A stretch of 64,000 nt of DNA from Bacillota bacterium. GTDB taxonomy: Bacteria; Bacillota; Clostridia; Acetivibrionales; DTU013. The notes below the pieces were generated by a model. It saw only the letters and a list, made by a program, of their open reading frames with translations. It ran no database searches and was not told the DNA's origin. The position numbers and the translations under genes were made by a program. The DNA lies in the NCBI GenBank assembly GCA_023411575.1, contig JAEYOP010000016.1:1-64000 (forward strand), in the 5' to 3' direction. Numbering within the stretch: position 1 is the first letter of the stretch; every line of letters begins with the position of its first letter. This document shows positions 54,924 to 63,002 of this stretch, piece by piece.

Positions 54924-55373
54924 CTAATCTTTACTGCCAGGTGACATATCTGCATCTATGTGAACCTCCGAGTCTACGATGACCGTGCCGAAACCCGCCG
55001 ACGTTTCCGGCATGGATGCCGCCGGTGCGGACTGGCCTTCAGGCCCAGCTTCAGCATTGGCCGATCCTGCCGCTACCGCATCCGGTACGTTTTCCGGCGC
55101 ATTCTCCTCCCCGTCTTCCTCCGCTTCGTCCTCATACCGGATCACTTCCATATCCTCGCCGTCCGGCTCCATCTCCATCTCGTCGTTTTGCGGCAGCTCC
55201 GGCGCATTGTCATGCCACATTTCGCTCCCGCCGCCGCCCGGGCCGAAGGGCATGCCGGTTCCGGGATTGTTCCGGTTCCTGTCCGAATTCGCCGGACCCT
55301 TCAAATAAGTAAAAGCAACGTAAATTATGCCCAGAATCAGGAGCATCATGATCATACTGTTCATCGAATCCAT
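54924..55373 (-). CDS. Acidic single-helix membrane protein
   Basis: A 149-aa protein I do not recognise. One N-terminal helix (SMIMMLLILGIIYVAFTYLK) is followed by a Gly-rich turn (GPGGGG) and a strongly acidic, Ala/Pro-rich, probably disordered tail (residues 65-149) ending in DSEVHIDADMSPGSKD. The ATG at 55373 is preceded by GGGAGAGGTG. It lies 67 bp upstream of the CE7 gene on the same strand and may be cotranscribed. The composition suggests an exposed tail; function is unknown. Confidence 0.7.
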   Translation of the reverse strand: MDSMNSMIMMLLILGIIYVAFTYLKGPANSDRNRNNPGTGMPFGPGGGGSEMWHDNAPELPQNDEMEMEPDGEDMEVIRYEDEAEEDGEENAPENVPDAVAAGSANAEAGPEGQSAPAASMPETSAGFGTVIVDSEVHIDADMSPGSKD

Positions 55374-55513
55374 CACCTCTCCCTTACCTATTCGACACTC
55401 TCCTTGTTTTTCCTTTGTAATATTTGCAAAAAATCAGCGCAGTATCAATAAAATCTGATATACTCTACAGGGCAAACCCGATTTATCGGTATTACGGAGG
55501 AATGAACGGCTCT

Positions 55514-56197
55514 ATGACTTATTCAGGCATTATTTTTGATTTTAACGGAACCTTGTTTCAGGATACGCCCATGCACGAGCTTGTCTGGCGCGAATATTCC
55601 GCCCGGCTGAGAGGGTACCCGCTTTCTGCGGAGGAGTTCGTGCAAATGCACGGCAGACCCAACCTGTATTATCTGGAATACCTGCTCAACAGGCCTGTAA
55701 GCGACGAAGAGGCGGAATACTACGGCGAGGAAAAAGAAAAAATATACCGGCAGATGTGCCGTGACCTCGGGCCGGACATCCATCTGACGCCCGGCGCGGA
55801 AGACCTGCTGGATTTCCTTGCGGCCGAGGGGATCCCAAGAACCATAGCCACCGCTTCCTCCAGGCCGAATGTGGATTTCTATTTTGAAGTCTTCCATCTC
55901 GACCGGTGGTTTGAATTTGACCGGGTCGTTTATCACGACGGCAGCTTCCCGGGAAAACCGGACCCCGAAATTTATATCCGGGCGGCGAAAAGGCTGCGGC
56001 TGCCGGCACGGGAGTGCATCGTCGTCGAAGACGCCAAATCCGGCATAGAAGCCGCATACAACGCCGGAATCGGCTGCATCCAGGCGATCGGCCCGAAGGA
56101 AGCCCATGGGGTATTGAAGTCCTACAAGGGCGTTGCGCACACCATAACGGACTTTACAGAGTTTGACAGAGAACTTTTAAATGTAATACATTTTTAA
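55514..56197 (+). CDS. HAD-superfamily phosphatase (beta-PGM-like) with Asn in motif I
   Basis: A 227-aa HAD hydrolase. Motif I is IIFDFNGTLFQDTPMHE: the nucleophile Asp is present but the usual second Asp is Asn. Motif II is TASSRPNV, the motif III Lys is in GKPDPEIY, and motif IV is VVEDAKSGIEAAYNAG. These resemble beta-phosphoglucomutase and related phosphatases. The ATG at 55514 is about 12 nt after GGAGG, while the ATG at 55502 is only 1 nt after it; the start is uncertain. It is monocistronic. Confidence 0.88.
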   Translation: MTYSGIIFDFNGTLFQDTPMHELVWREYSARLRGYPLSAEEFVQMHGRPNLYYLEYLLNRPVSDEEAEYYGEEKEKIYRQMCRDLGPDIHLTPGAEDLLDFLAAEGIPRTIATASSRPNVDFYFEVFHLDRWFEFDRVVYHDGSFPGKPDPEIYIRAAKRLRLPARECIVVEDAKSGIEAAYNAGIGCIQAIGPKEAHGVLKSYKGVAHTITDFTEFDRELLNVIHF

Positions 56198-56326
56198 CAT
56201 AATTCGGCTTATGAAAGCGTATAATATTGTCGAAGATATATATGAGACAAACCTTACCAATGCATGGTCCGAAAGGTCCGAGAGATCCGAAGGAAAAAGC
56301 GGTCTTCTGCCAGGGGCGGGTGAAAT

Positions 56327-56449
56327 ATGGAAAGATTAAAAAATTACATCGGAATGTTCGTCGAATTGCTGATCATGGGAATTATGTATCTGATAATCCT
56401 TCCTGTAAGGGTGCTGTACAGTCTCGGCAACAGACTGGTTTCCAGATAA
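56327..56449 (+). CDS. Possible 40-aa single-helix membrane peptide
   Basis: A short frame reads MERLKNYIGMFVELLIMGIM and then YLIILPVRVLYSLGNRLVSR before TAA. It has one hydrophobic helix flanked by positive residues. The ribosome binding site is weak (GGGCGGG). It lies 130 bp before tadA, upstream of the tadA promoter. The clean amphipathic composition makes it more than a random frame, but I have no homologue in mind. Confidence 0.42.
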   Translation: MERLKNYIGMFVELLIMGIMYLIILPVRVLYSLGNRLVSR

Positions 56450-56505
56450 GCGGAACGTTTCCAGAAAAGCCGAAAAGTGTTGTAAAAAATGTCCGAACAA
56501 GACAA

Positions 56506-56534
56506 TTGATTGTTTTGAATCATTGTAGTATAAT
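56506..56534 (+). promoter_or_regulatory. Promoter of tadA
   Basis: TTGATT (56506-56511), a 17-bp spacer and TATAAT (56529-56534), 44 bp before the tadA start codon. Confidence 0.7.
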
Positions 56535-56578
56535 CATATCTGCACATTTTCGTCCTGTACTTTCCGGGAGGAACGGAC

Positions 56579-57061
56579 TTGAAACACGAAACGGGCTTCC
56601 GCCCTTTTCCAAAGCATGAATGGTATATGGCTCAAGCCCTGAAGGAAGCGGAAAAGGCCAGGAGGAAAGGCGAAACGCCGGTAGGCGCGGTGGTGGTTCG
56701 GGAGGGCCGGATCCTTGCCAGAGGGCACAATGAGAAGGAGTTGAAAAACGACTCCACGCTCCATGCCGAAATGACCACAATCAAAAGAGCTTCGAAGAAG
56801 CTGGGGTCATGGCGGCTGAACGACTGCGACCTGTATGTCACCCTCGAGCCCTGTGCCATGTGCGCTGGCGCCATCATCCAGGCAAGGCTCGGAAGACTCT
56901 TCATCGGAACGTCCGACCTGAAAGCCGGAGCGGCGGGATCGGTGATCGACCTGTTCCGGGTGGAGGCGTTCAATCATCGGGTGGATGTCGTATGGGGCCT
57001 GATGGAGGCGGAATGCTCCGGGATATTGAAGGAGTTCTTCGCGGGGCTCCGCGAAAAGTAG
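56579..57061 (+). CDS. tadA: tRNA-specific adenosine deaminase
   Basis: Deaminates A34 of tRNA-Arg(ACG) to inosine. The 160-aa protein has the zinc site HAEMTTI (His and the proton-shuttle Glu) and PCAMCAGA (two Cys), the N-terminal KARRKGETPVGAVVV, and GTSDLKAGAAGSV, which distinguishes TadA from cytidine deaminases. The start is TTG at 56579 with GGGAGG 7 nt upstream. A tRNA-Lys fragment begins five bases after its stop codon and tRNA-Ser(CGA) follows. Confidence 0.95.
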   Translation: MKHETGFRPFPKHEWYMAQALKEAEKARRKGETPVGAVVVREGRILARGHNEKELKNDSTLHAEMTTIKRASKKLGSWRLNDCDLYVTLEPCAMCAGAIIQARLGRLFIGTSDLKAGAAGSVIDLFRVEAFNHRVDVVWGLMEAECSGILKEFFAGLREK

Positions 57062-57065
57062 TTTT

Positions 57066-57097
57066 GCAGCGGTAGAGCACCTGACTCTTAATCAGGG
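57066..57097 (+). pseudogene. tRNA-Lys(CTT) remnant
   Basis: GCAGCGGTAGAGC followed by ACCTGACTCTTAATCAGGG is the D-arm and anticodon arm (loop CTCTTAA, anticodon CTT) of a tRNA-Lys. The acceptor stem and T-arm are missing on both sides, so it cannot be a functional tRNA. It stands between tadA and tRNA-Ser(CGA). Confidence 0.7.
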
Positions 57098-57121
57098 CGC
57101 CCTGCCAATACAAATAGATAC

Positions 57122-57212
57122 GGAAGAGTATCGAAGTGGTTGTAACGGCCCTGACTCGAAATCAGGTTGTCGCGCAAGCGGCACGAGGGTTCGAATCCCT
57201 CCTCTTCCGCCA
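57122..57212 (+). tRNA. tRNA-Ser(CGA)
   Basis: A 91-nt class-II tRNA with encoded CCA. The acceptor stem is GGAAGAG/CTCTTCC with discriminator G, the anticodon loop ACTCGAAA-like with anticodon CGA, a long variable arm (GTTGTCGCGCAAGCGGCAC) and T-arm GAGGG-TTCGAAT-CCCTC. The mobile region starts at its 3' end, so it is a plausible integration site. Confidence 0.95.
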
Positions 57213-57345
57213 TTTTTGAAGCATTAGGGTTTAGACTTATACGGTTTAAGCTCTTTTGTTTTGTCAAATTTTGTGTTATTATTTATGCAGAATTAGCATT
57301 TTTTCAATGCAACATTTTAATTAAACACAAGAGGATGGCTATATT

Positions 57346-58758
57346 ATGTATGCTCTTATAGATAATTCATCATTAACTGCGGTACAACGGTTAATGGGTG
57401 AAATCCCAGTAAAGAATAAAAACACTATCGATGGAGATATATTAGCTTTTGAAACATTTGTTCAGACAGTATTGTTTTATGATGATGTTTTTTTCTTAGA
57501 TGATTATAAATCTGAGTTCAGAGGAGCACGAGAGCGATTTTTTAAATATATCTACCCAATAGAGCTAACTGACGAATCTTATGAGGAACTTATTAATGAA
57601 ACACATAAATTAACGAATGATTTTATACCACAAATCCGTAATAAAACATTTGAAAATCCTAACCTCAAAGATTTCTTTAACCTTTTAAAAATGAATATTG
57701 TGTTCACCTGGGATTTAAGTTCGAGTGAGTATTATTTAAATTATAAGCTTCTTCAAGAACATAGCGGTGTAGATATCCCGAAGTATAGCAAATTATCATC
57801 AATGGTTTTTTCTCAGTTTATCGACCGTGAACCTACCGTACAAATGAAACCCAAAAGGCCTATAATTTTTGATTCAAAGGGTAAAGCTATTGATAAAAAT
57901 TATAACCTCACAGATTATGAAGGATATACAAAGGAACCTCATATTTCAAAGCAAGCATCAACATTTTTGGCTGGTCTAAGTTGGTTGGATTTCCGCACAA
58001 CATTTTATATTTTGGCCGCTAAACATATTGGGTTTGATTTGGTTTTGCACCCAATTAGGAATGCATATGAAGTTAATGTAATAAGCAGATTCTCATCTTT
58101 GCGCGAGAATCATGCAAATATCATTATAGATGCAATGAATGATAAAGCGAATAAAGCATTAAACTGTATTCTTTCACCAACCCAACCTACTATATTGCAT
58201 CAGAGATTACCGATGTTTTCAGCTTGGGTAATTAATAAACATCCTGATTTAAGCAACTTTATGGACGTAGTTTATTCTCTCAAAGGAGAGAAGGAATTTG
58301 TACAAGCAAGGGATATTTTAAAAGAACTTGATGCCATTCAATCTGAAAAAGGAAATACAAAGTATGTTACAGATGCAAATTTACTGATTTCAGATTTTGA
58401 AAAGCAAATGCACTTTTTAATGGACCGTTATGGAGTCTCCCCCAGCAGTATGAATTTGACATCTTCTTTAATTACCGCTTATAATCTAAGTTCAATTGCA
58501 ACTACATTACCGAAAATACCTAACATTAACTTTACGGTTAAGAAACCGACCGCTTTGAAAAAGTTGTCCAGATACTCCGGTTTCGGTGCGACATATAAGT
58601 CTATTATAAGCGACTTAACGTCAATATCTCGCTTAGGTAAATATCATGATTTATTGAGTTCAAAAGTTGTGTATGATAAAGATGCAGAATTCTACGATAT
58701 TAAAACAGAAAGCATAGATTTTTTGAATCGTAAAAGTAACTGGAAAATCCCATTATGA
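57346..58758 (+). CDS. AT-rich orphan protein in the mobile region
   Basis: A 470-aa protein I do not recognise. It has no signal peptide or clear transmembrane segment and seems largely helical, with segments such as DILAFETFVQTVLFYDDVFF near residue 35 and HPIRNAYEVNVISRFSSLRE near 248. Its codons are strongly A/T-ended, unlike every gene before the tRNA, so it is probably acquired. AGAGGA lies 10 nt before the ATG. It converges on the excisionase-like gene with a 19-bp gap. As accessory cargo it could be a defence or restriction-related gene, but nothing in it proves that. Confidence 0.75.
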   Translation: MYALIDNSSLTAVQRLMGEIPVKNKNTIDGDILAFETFVQTVLFYDDVFFLDDYKSEFRGARERFFKYIYPIELTDESYEELINETHKLTNDFIPQIRNKTFENPNLKDFFNLLKMNIVFTWDLSSSEYYLNYKLLQEHSGVDIPKYSKLSSMVFSQFIDREPTVQMKPKRPIIFDSKGKAIDKNYNLTDYEGYTKEPHISKQASTFLAGLSWLDFRTTFYILAAKHIGFDLVLHPIRNAYEVNVISRFSSLRENHANIIIDAMNDKANKALNCILSPTQPTILHQRLPMFSAWVINKHPDLSNFMDVVYSLKGEKEFVQARDILKELDAIQSEKGNTKYVTDANLLISDFEKQMHFLMDRYGVSPSSMNLTSSLITAYNLSSIATTLPKIPNINFTVKKPTALKKLSRYSGFGATYKSIISDLTSISRLGKYHDLLSSKVVYDKDAEFYDIKTESIDFLNRKSNWKIPL

Positions 58759-58777
58759 TCTATTTTTCAATGCACCT

Positions 58778-59371
58778 TCACAGCGACATGGAACCAAACG
58801 CCATGCCGATTTTTTGTTCTCTGTCAATAAAAGATTCAATCATATCCTGATGCTTCTGTGATTGACGGACGGTACACTGACCTTCATAACTGGCAAGATA
58901 CTCGGACAGCGATTCTTTTGATATAAGATTTTTGCCGTAATAGTTCACAGCCTGTATCTTTCCGTCCGCCGCCCATTTGTTAATGGTGGTGTCGTTATAG
59001 CCTGTCAGATCTGTCGCCTGTTTGGTGGTCAGCATGTCGGGCATATAAGCCCATTCATCCATCAGAAAAGAAAAAAGCTCCTCTGGATCTGTGTTCGGCA
59101 GCGGAGTATTATGAAGCTGTTTGCTACTAAAAGCACCGGCAGGGATAATGCTGTTTAGCTCTCCCGCATCCCGCCGCCGGAGAAAATCGGCTACATCATG
59201 TTTTTTAATCTGAAAACGGTGTGTATGCTTACCCGAATCCTCGCAGGGAATGACACCGTTTTCAAGCAACCATTTTGCCTTTCGCTTGCTAATATGTGCT
59301 ACTGCCCGGAACTGCTCCAATGAGAGCGATTCCGGGCAGTCCTTTAATAACTTCATATAATTCTGCTCCAT
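58778..59371 (-). CDS. Excisionase-like HTH protein
   Basis: A 197-aa protein with two excisionase-type winged HTH segments: LSLEQFRAVAHISKRKAKWL (residues 15-35) and LTTKQATDLTGYNDTTINKW (about 114-134, followed by AADGKIQAVNYYGKNLISKE). It lies 13 bp downstream of the integrase gene on the same strand, so the two form an integration module. Two HTH units in tandem is more than the usual single-domain Xis. Confidence 0.8.
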   Translation of the reverse strand: MEQNYMKLLKDCPESLSLEQFRAVAHISKRKAKWLLENGVIPCEDSGKHTHRFQIKKHDVADFLRRRDAGELNSIIPAGAFSSKQLHNTPLPNTDPEELFSFLMDEWAYMPDMLTTKQATDLTGYNDTTINKWAADGKIQAVNYYGKNLISKESLSEYLASYEGQCTVRQSQKHQDMIESFIDREQKIGMAFGSMSL

Positions 59372-59384
59372 TTTACTCCCCCCA

Positions 59385-60644
59385 TTACATCATGCTCATG
59401 GTCATGCCCAATCCCTGTTTTTCTTCCTCTTCCTGGACCTCTTCTGATTCCTCACGCTCTGACTCATCTGCTACCAACTCTTCCTGTTTGCCAAAGGCAG
59501 CACTGATGGCCTTTGCCGATTTCTGCTTGGAGCTGAAGTCCAGGTGCGAATAGGTGTCTGCCGTGGTTGCAAACGTGGAATGGCCAAGCCACTCCTGAAT
59601 AGATTTCATAGGGATGCCATGCGCTAAAAGCAAACTGGCGCAGGAGTGGCGCAAATCGTGAAAGCGGATTTTCCTGAATTGATATCGCTTCAAAAGATAA
59701 CCGAAATGATCGGTAATGTAATTAGGGCAGAAAAGCTTGCCCATTTCGTCTACACAAACATAGTCGGCGTAGGTATTATCGTAGCTTTTCTTAAATAGCT
59801 TTCGGTAATTCTCCTGCCGCTCCTTTGTCTCCAGAAGAAGCGCCCGTACCTCGGGAATCAACGGCAGCGTACGGAAGCTGGATTTTGTTTTCAGCTTATC
59901 CTCTGTGTAAATCACCTTTTGTCCCCCGGCTTTGCCTTCTGTTACTTTATGGTTTATGGAGATGGTGCCTCTCTGAAAATCAATGGCGCTCCAGCGAATT
60001 CCCAGCACCTCGCTGCGCCGTAAGCCGTAATAGGCGGCAAGCTGGATGACCACAGCCATGGAATCCCTCTGTGTCGCTTCAAAGAGTACTGCCAACTCGT
60101 CCTCATTGTAATACTCCGCAACATACTTCCCCATTTTAGGGCGGTCAACCATGTCGGCTGGATTTTTAGAAATCAACTCGTTTTTCACAGCATATTGCAG
60201 CGCTTTCCTGACGATGGCATGATAATGAATGACCGTATTAGCATTGCAGCCATCCTTGAAAATTGAATCGTGCAGTGCACGGATATGTGACGGTTCCACC
60301 TGTGCCAGCGTTACGCCCAGCATGCGGAAGAAGCCGTCCGCCCTCGCATCGATCATGCTTTCATAACTCTGATACATTGTCCGTTCAATGGTAGGCGCTG
60401 TGATTTTCAGCCAATCTTTAAGAAAATCGGCAAACAGAGGTGAATCTTTTTTTATCTGCAAATCCTTTATCCCCTCGCCGTTGTACAAGCGTTTCAATTC
60501 CTCCAGCATCTCCAGTGCCTTGCGTTTATTGCCCTTGACCGGGATGCCAAGCGCAATGGACTTTTGCTTTCTTTTGCCGTTTTCATATGTATTAAGCACG
60601 GCGGTATATTTACCGTTTCGCTCAAACAGGCTACCTGTAACCAT
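59385..60644 (-). CDS. int: Tyrosine recombinase/integrase
   Basis: A 419-aa Tn916-like integrase. The N-terminal arm-binding domain is VTGSLFERNGKYTAVLNTYE, the SAM-like core-binding domain covers about 65-170, and the catalytic domain has Arg in YYGLRRSEVLGIRW, HDLRHSCASLL (His and Arg), His in LGHSTFATT and the nucleophile Tyr in DTYSHLD. The ATG is preceded by GGAGGGG. All catalytic residues are intact, so it may still be active. A short hairpin ACCCG-CTCT-CGGGT lies just upstream. Confidence 0.94.
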   Translation of the reverse strand: MVTGSLFERNGKYTAVLNTYENGKRKQKSIALGIPVKGNKRKALEMLEELKRLYNGEGIKDLQIKKDSPLFADFLKDWLKITAPTIERTMYQSYESMIDARADGFFRMLGVTLAQVEPSHIRALHDSIFKDGCNANTVIHYHAIVRKALQYAVKNELISKNPADMVDRPKMGKYVAEYYNEDELAVLFEATQRDSMAVVIQLAAYYGLRRSEVLGIRWSAIDFQRGTISINHKVTEGKAGGQKVIYTEDKLKTKSSFRTLPLIPEVRALLLETKERQENYRKLFKKSYDNTYADYVCVDEMGKLFCPNYITDHFGYLLKRYQFRKIRFHDLRHSCASLLLAHGIPMKSIQEWLGHSTFATTADTYSHLDFSSKQKSAKAISAAFGKQEELVADESEREESEEVQEEEEKQGLGMTMSMM

Positions 60645-60793
60645 TCAGGCCCCTCCTTCCAAAGAAAATACCCGCTCTCGGGTGTTGTGTGATGTTAGCA
60701 TAGGCTGACGGTATATTCAAGTCGTATTGTGACCTTACTGTGCAATCGTAGACGCTGAGAATCCCTCAATCTACGTTTTTCTTCAAACCTCTG

Positions 60794-61587
60794 TCATGCT
60801 GGTTCTTTCAGTTTAAAAGGCGGAACATAATCGTTCGTTGAATGTATTCGGTTTCTGTTATAGAACAATTCTATATATTCGAAAACCGCCTTTTTAGCCT
60901 CGTCTCTACTCTTAAACTTGTAATCATTGAGCCATTCCATTTTCAATTTGCCCCAAAAGGATTCCATCGGTGCATTATCATAGCAATTTCCCTTCCGGCT
61001 CATACTGCAGATAAAGCCATGCTCCTTTAGCAGCTTCTGGTACTCTTTGCTGGCATGCCTCTGTCAGAATGAACCATTAATCCTGCTGACGCGCCTGTTC
61101 TTCCGATTGCCTGCTTCAAGGCAGTTCTTACCAGTTCAGTTTTCATTCGGCTATCCATAGACCATCCTACTAACTTTCTTCCATGTAGATCCATCACTCC
61201 AGCAAGATATAGCCATCCTTCATCAGTCCCGATATATGTAATGTCTGACACCCATTTCTCATTCGGTCTGTCTGCTGAAAAGTTCTGACTCAACAGGTTC
61301 TCAGCTACTGGTAGATTATGTTTTGAATTCGTCGTTGCCTTATATTTCTTCACTGTCTTGGCCCTGATACCGTTTGCCCGCATTATCCTGGCCACTCGAC
61401 CCAAACTGGCTTTCTGATCATCAGGGAGACACTTTGTTATCCTCGGAGCCCCATAGACATTTCGGGTTTCTTTATGTATCTTTTTGATGGTTTCCAGAAG
61501 TGTCCTGTTTTCCTGGCTACGTCTGCTTTCTGGTCTGTTGATATATGCATAATATCCGCTTCTCGATACATTTAAGGCCTCGCACAT
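60794..61587 (-). pseudogene. IS3 transposase orfB, broken by a small deletion
   Basis: The DDE integrase part of the transposase. The first Asp is in DITYIGTDEGWLYL, the second in MVHSDRG, and Glu in NAPMESFWGKLK. The frame breaks after HSDRG at about 61053-61058: the expected continuation S-Q-Y-ASKEYQKLL resumes in another frame only at ASKEYQ, as if about 7 bp were lost. The rest continues to 60794. It would normally be made by -1 frameshifting from orfA. It is inactive as it stands. Confidence 0.85.
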
Positions 61588-61637
61588 CTTCGCAATCCGA
61601 AACCGGAAGCGGTGTTCATGGATAAAACTGAACTTTT

Positions 61638-61931
61638 TTATTTCTGATTTTTCGCGAAGTAGGCCGCCGCTTTTTTTAAGATTTCGTTCTCCTCTTTGAG
61701 GTCTGCCAGTTGACGGCGTAAATTTCTGATCTCATCATCTTCAGGTTTCAGTTTACCACTGCCGGGAAATGCATTCTCGCCATCTCTCCTATAATTCCTG
61801 ACCCAATCCCTGACCGATGTGTAGTGAACTCCTAACTCTTCAGCCATTTTGCTGATGGTTGTTTCTTTTGATAAGATTCTTAATACTACTTGTTCTTTAA
61901 ATGCCTTATCATACTTACCTTGCCCATTCAT
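61638..61931 (-). CDS. IS3 transposase orfA
   Basis: A 97-aa protein with an HTH (TISKMAEELGVHYTSVRDWV) and a C-terminal leucine-zipper-like coiled coil (EDDEIRNLRRQLADLKEENE). It binds the IS ends and is the upstream partner of orfB, whose frame overlaps its 3' end. It is intact in itself, but the element's orfB is broken. Confidence 0.9.
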   Translation of the reverse strand: MNGQGKYDKAFKEQVVLRILSKETTISKMAEELGVHYTSVRDWVRNYRRDGENAFPGSGKLKPEDDEIRNLRRQLADLKEENEILKKAAAYFAKNQK

Positions 61932-61976
61932 TCTTTATCCCTCCATTTTTTATTATAGAGGTTTTCTCTGTGTCCA

Positions 61977-62441
61977 TCAAATCAGTGCAAGGTCAGAAAG
62001 GCGCTTATCTTTTGTCAGCGGCACAAAGCACAGATGCATGTGCGGATTTCGCTCATCCATATGGACCACCGCCGAAAAAATATTGCCCGCACCGACTTCC
62101 TCCTGTAAAAACTCCAACGCATGTTTAAAATATTTTTCCGTTTCTTCCTCTGAACGGCGATCAAAAAACTCCGGACTTGCGGTAACAATGGTGTCGATAA
62201 ACTTAATGCTGTCCTTTCGTACCTTGCACTTCGGATTTTCTTTCTGTGCTTTTTCGATGCGGTTCTGAATCTCGCCGTAATACTTCACTCTCGGCTGCAC
62301 AAGATGAAAATTCATCTCCGAGCGCTCGGTATCAATGTCGGGATTACTGGCATACTGCTGCTTTTTTCTTTCGTGGTGCTTCTCCAGTGCGGATGCCGGT
62401 CCGCCTCTTCTCTTTTCAAAACGTAAAATCGCATAGGGCAT
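61977..62441 (-). pseudogene. MobV/Pre-type relaxase, C-terminally truncated
   Basis: The N-terminal 154 residues of a plasmid mobilisation relaxase. The N-terminus is PYAILRFEKRRGGPASALEK HHERKK-like, and the metal-binding signature is VVHMDERNPHMHLCFVPLT. The frame ends abruptly after KDKRLS at the IS3 end. Full-length members are 400-500 aa, so the DNA-nicking domain is partly present but the protein is probably dead. AAAGGAG precedes the ATG. Confidence 0.85.
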
Positions 62442-62571
62442 TATTTAAGCATCTCCTTTCTGCCGTGAGTACGGCGGTCATCGTCAGCCTCACATACCAC
62501 CCCGCCATGCTGGAACCGCAGCCGCTCCCCATCATGCCGTCCCCTCATGCAGCTGCGTTTCCCCGTCCGCC

Positions 62572-62607
62572 AAAAAGCCCGGCCCCACATGGCGGGCCGG
62601 GCTTTTT
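62572..62607. terminator. Strong bidirectional terminator in the mobilisation region
   Basis: GCCCGGCCC (62577-62585) and GGGCCGGGC (62594-62602) form a 9-bp GC stem flanked by AAAAA and TTTTT, so it can work in both directions. Confidence 0.85.
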
Positions 62608-62640
62608 ATCGTGCTGTTGTCGGGGCGGTATAACGCACTA

Positions 62641-62815
62641 GACCTTGCGCCCCGGTGGGGCTGCAAGGTCGTGCGGCCGGGGGCACCCCGGCTCCCCGTT
62701 CGGCGGCTTCGCTTTGGCAGAGAAAAAGGCGCTCACCGCGCCTTTTTCTCTGCCTTCGCTTCACCGCGGTTTTTGCCGCCGACCGATGTTGCGTGGTATA
62801 ATTGCGGCAAAAACC
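62641..62815. other. Cluster of three large hairpins, candidate oriT
   Basis: Three dyads follow each other upstream of the relaxase: GACCTTGC-GCCCC with GGGGC-T-GCAAGGTC (62641-62670); a perfect 17-bp stem GGCAGAGAAAAAGGCGC (62716-62732, mate 62738-62754) with a 5-nt loop; and GGTTTTTGCCGC (62768-62779) with GCGGCAAAAACC (62804-62815). Such clusters next to MobV relaxases mark transfer origins. The 560-bp gap 62442-63002 holds no gene I can support. Confidence 0.5.
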
Positions 62816-62897
62816 AGGAGCCGTGCAGCATAATATTCTCCATAGCCGCACAGGTGGGTCTTGTCTATCCCGTCATGGTCACCTCCTTCAGAGCATG

Positions 62898-62919
62898 AAA
62901 AAACCGCCCCAAAGGGCGG
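62898..62919 (-). terminator. Terminator after the AlbA-type gene
   Basis: On the minus strand CCGCCC and GGGCGG (62914-62919 and 62904-62909) pair across a 4-nt loop and are followed by six T. Confidence 0.85.
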
Positions 62920-63002
62920 CAGAATTATGAATTTCATCTTAATACAAACAAAAAAAATACGACGACTTTATAATAAACTACTACACTTTTTGCGACGACT
63001 TT

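Larger units (their letters stand above)
60749..61976 (-). mobile_element. IS3-family insertion sequence, about 1228 bp
   Basis: Terminal inverted repeats TAGACGCTGAGAATCCCTC (60749-60767) and, inverted, TGGACACAGAGAAAACCTC (61958-61976) match at 14 of 19 positions. Two overlapping reading frames (orfA and orfB) are of the IS3/IS150 type. The flanks (TCG left, TCA right) are not a clean target duplication. The right end abuts the truncated relaxase and the left flank is not relaxase sequence, which points to a deletion next to the insertion. Confidence 0.8.

Noticed and set aside
56227..56619. 130-aa plus-strand frame upstream of tadA
   Set aside because: It overlaps the tadA start in another frame, crosses the tadA promoter and has no domain; the 40-aa frame inside it is more credible.
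57066..57097. Functional tRNA-Lys
   Set aside because: Only the D-arm and anticodon arm are present; the acceptor stem and T-arm are missing.
62606..62851. Short minus-strand frames, including a 36-codon one, across the oriT-like hairpins
   Set aside because: They read through the hairpin arms, and the bias comes from the repeats; no convincing start signal.
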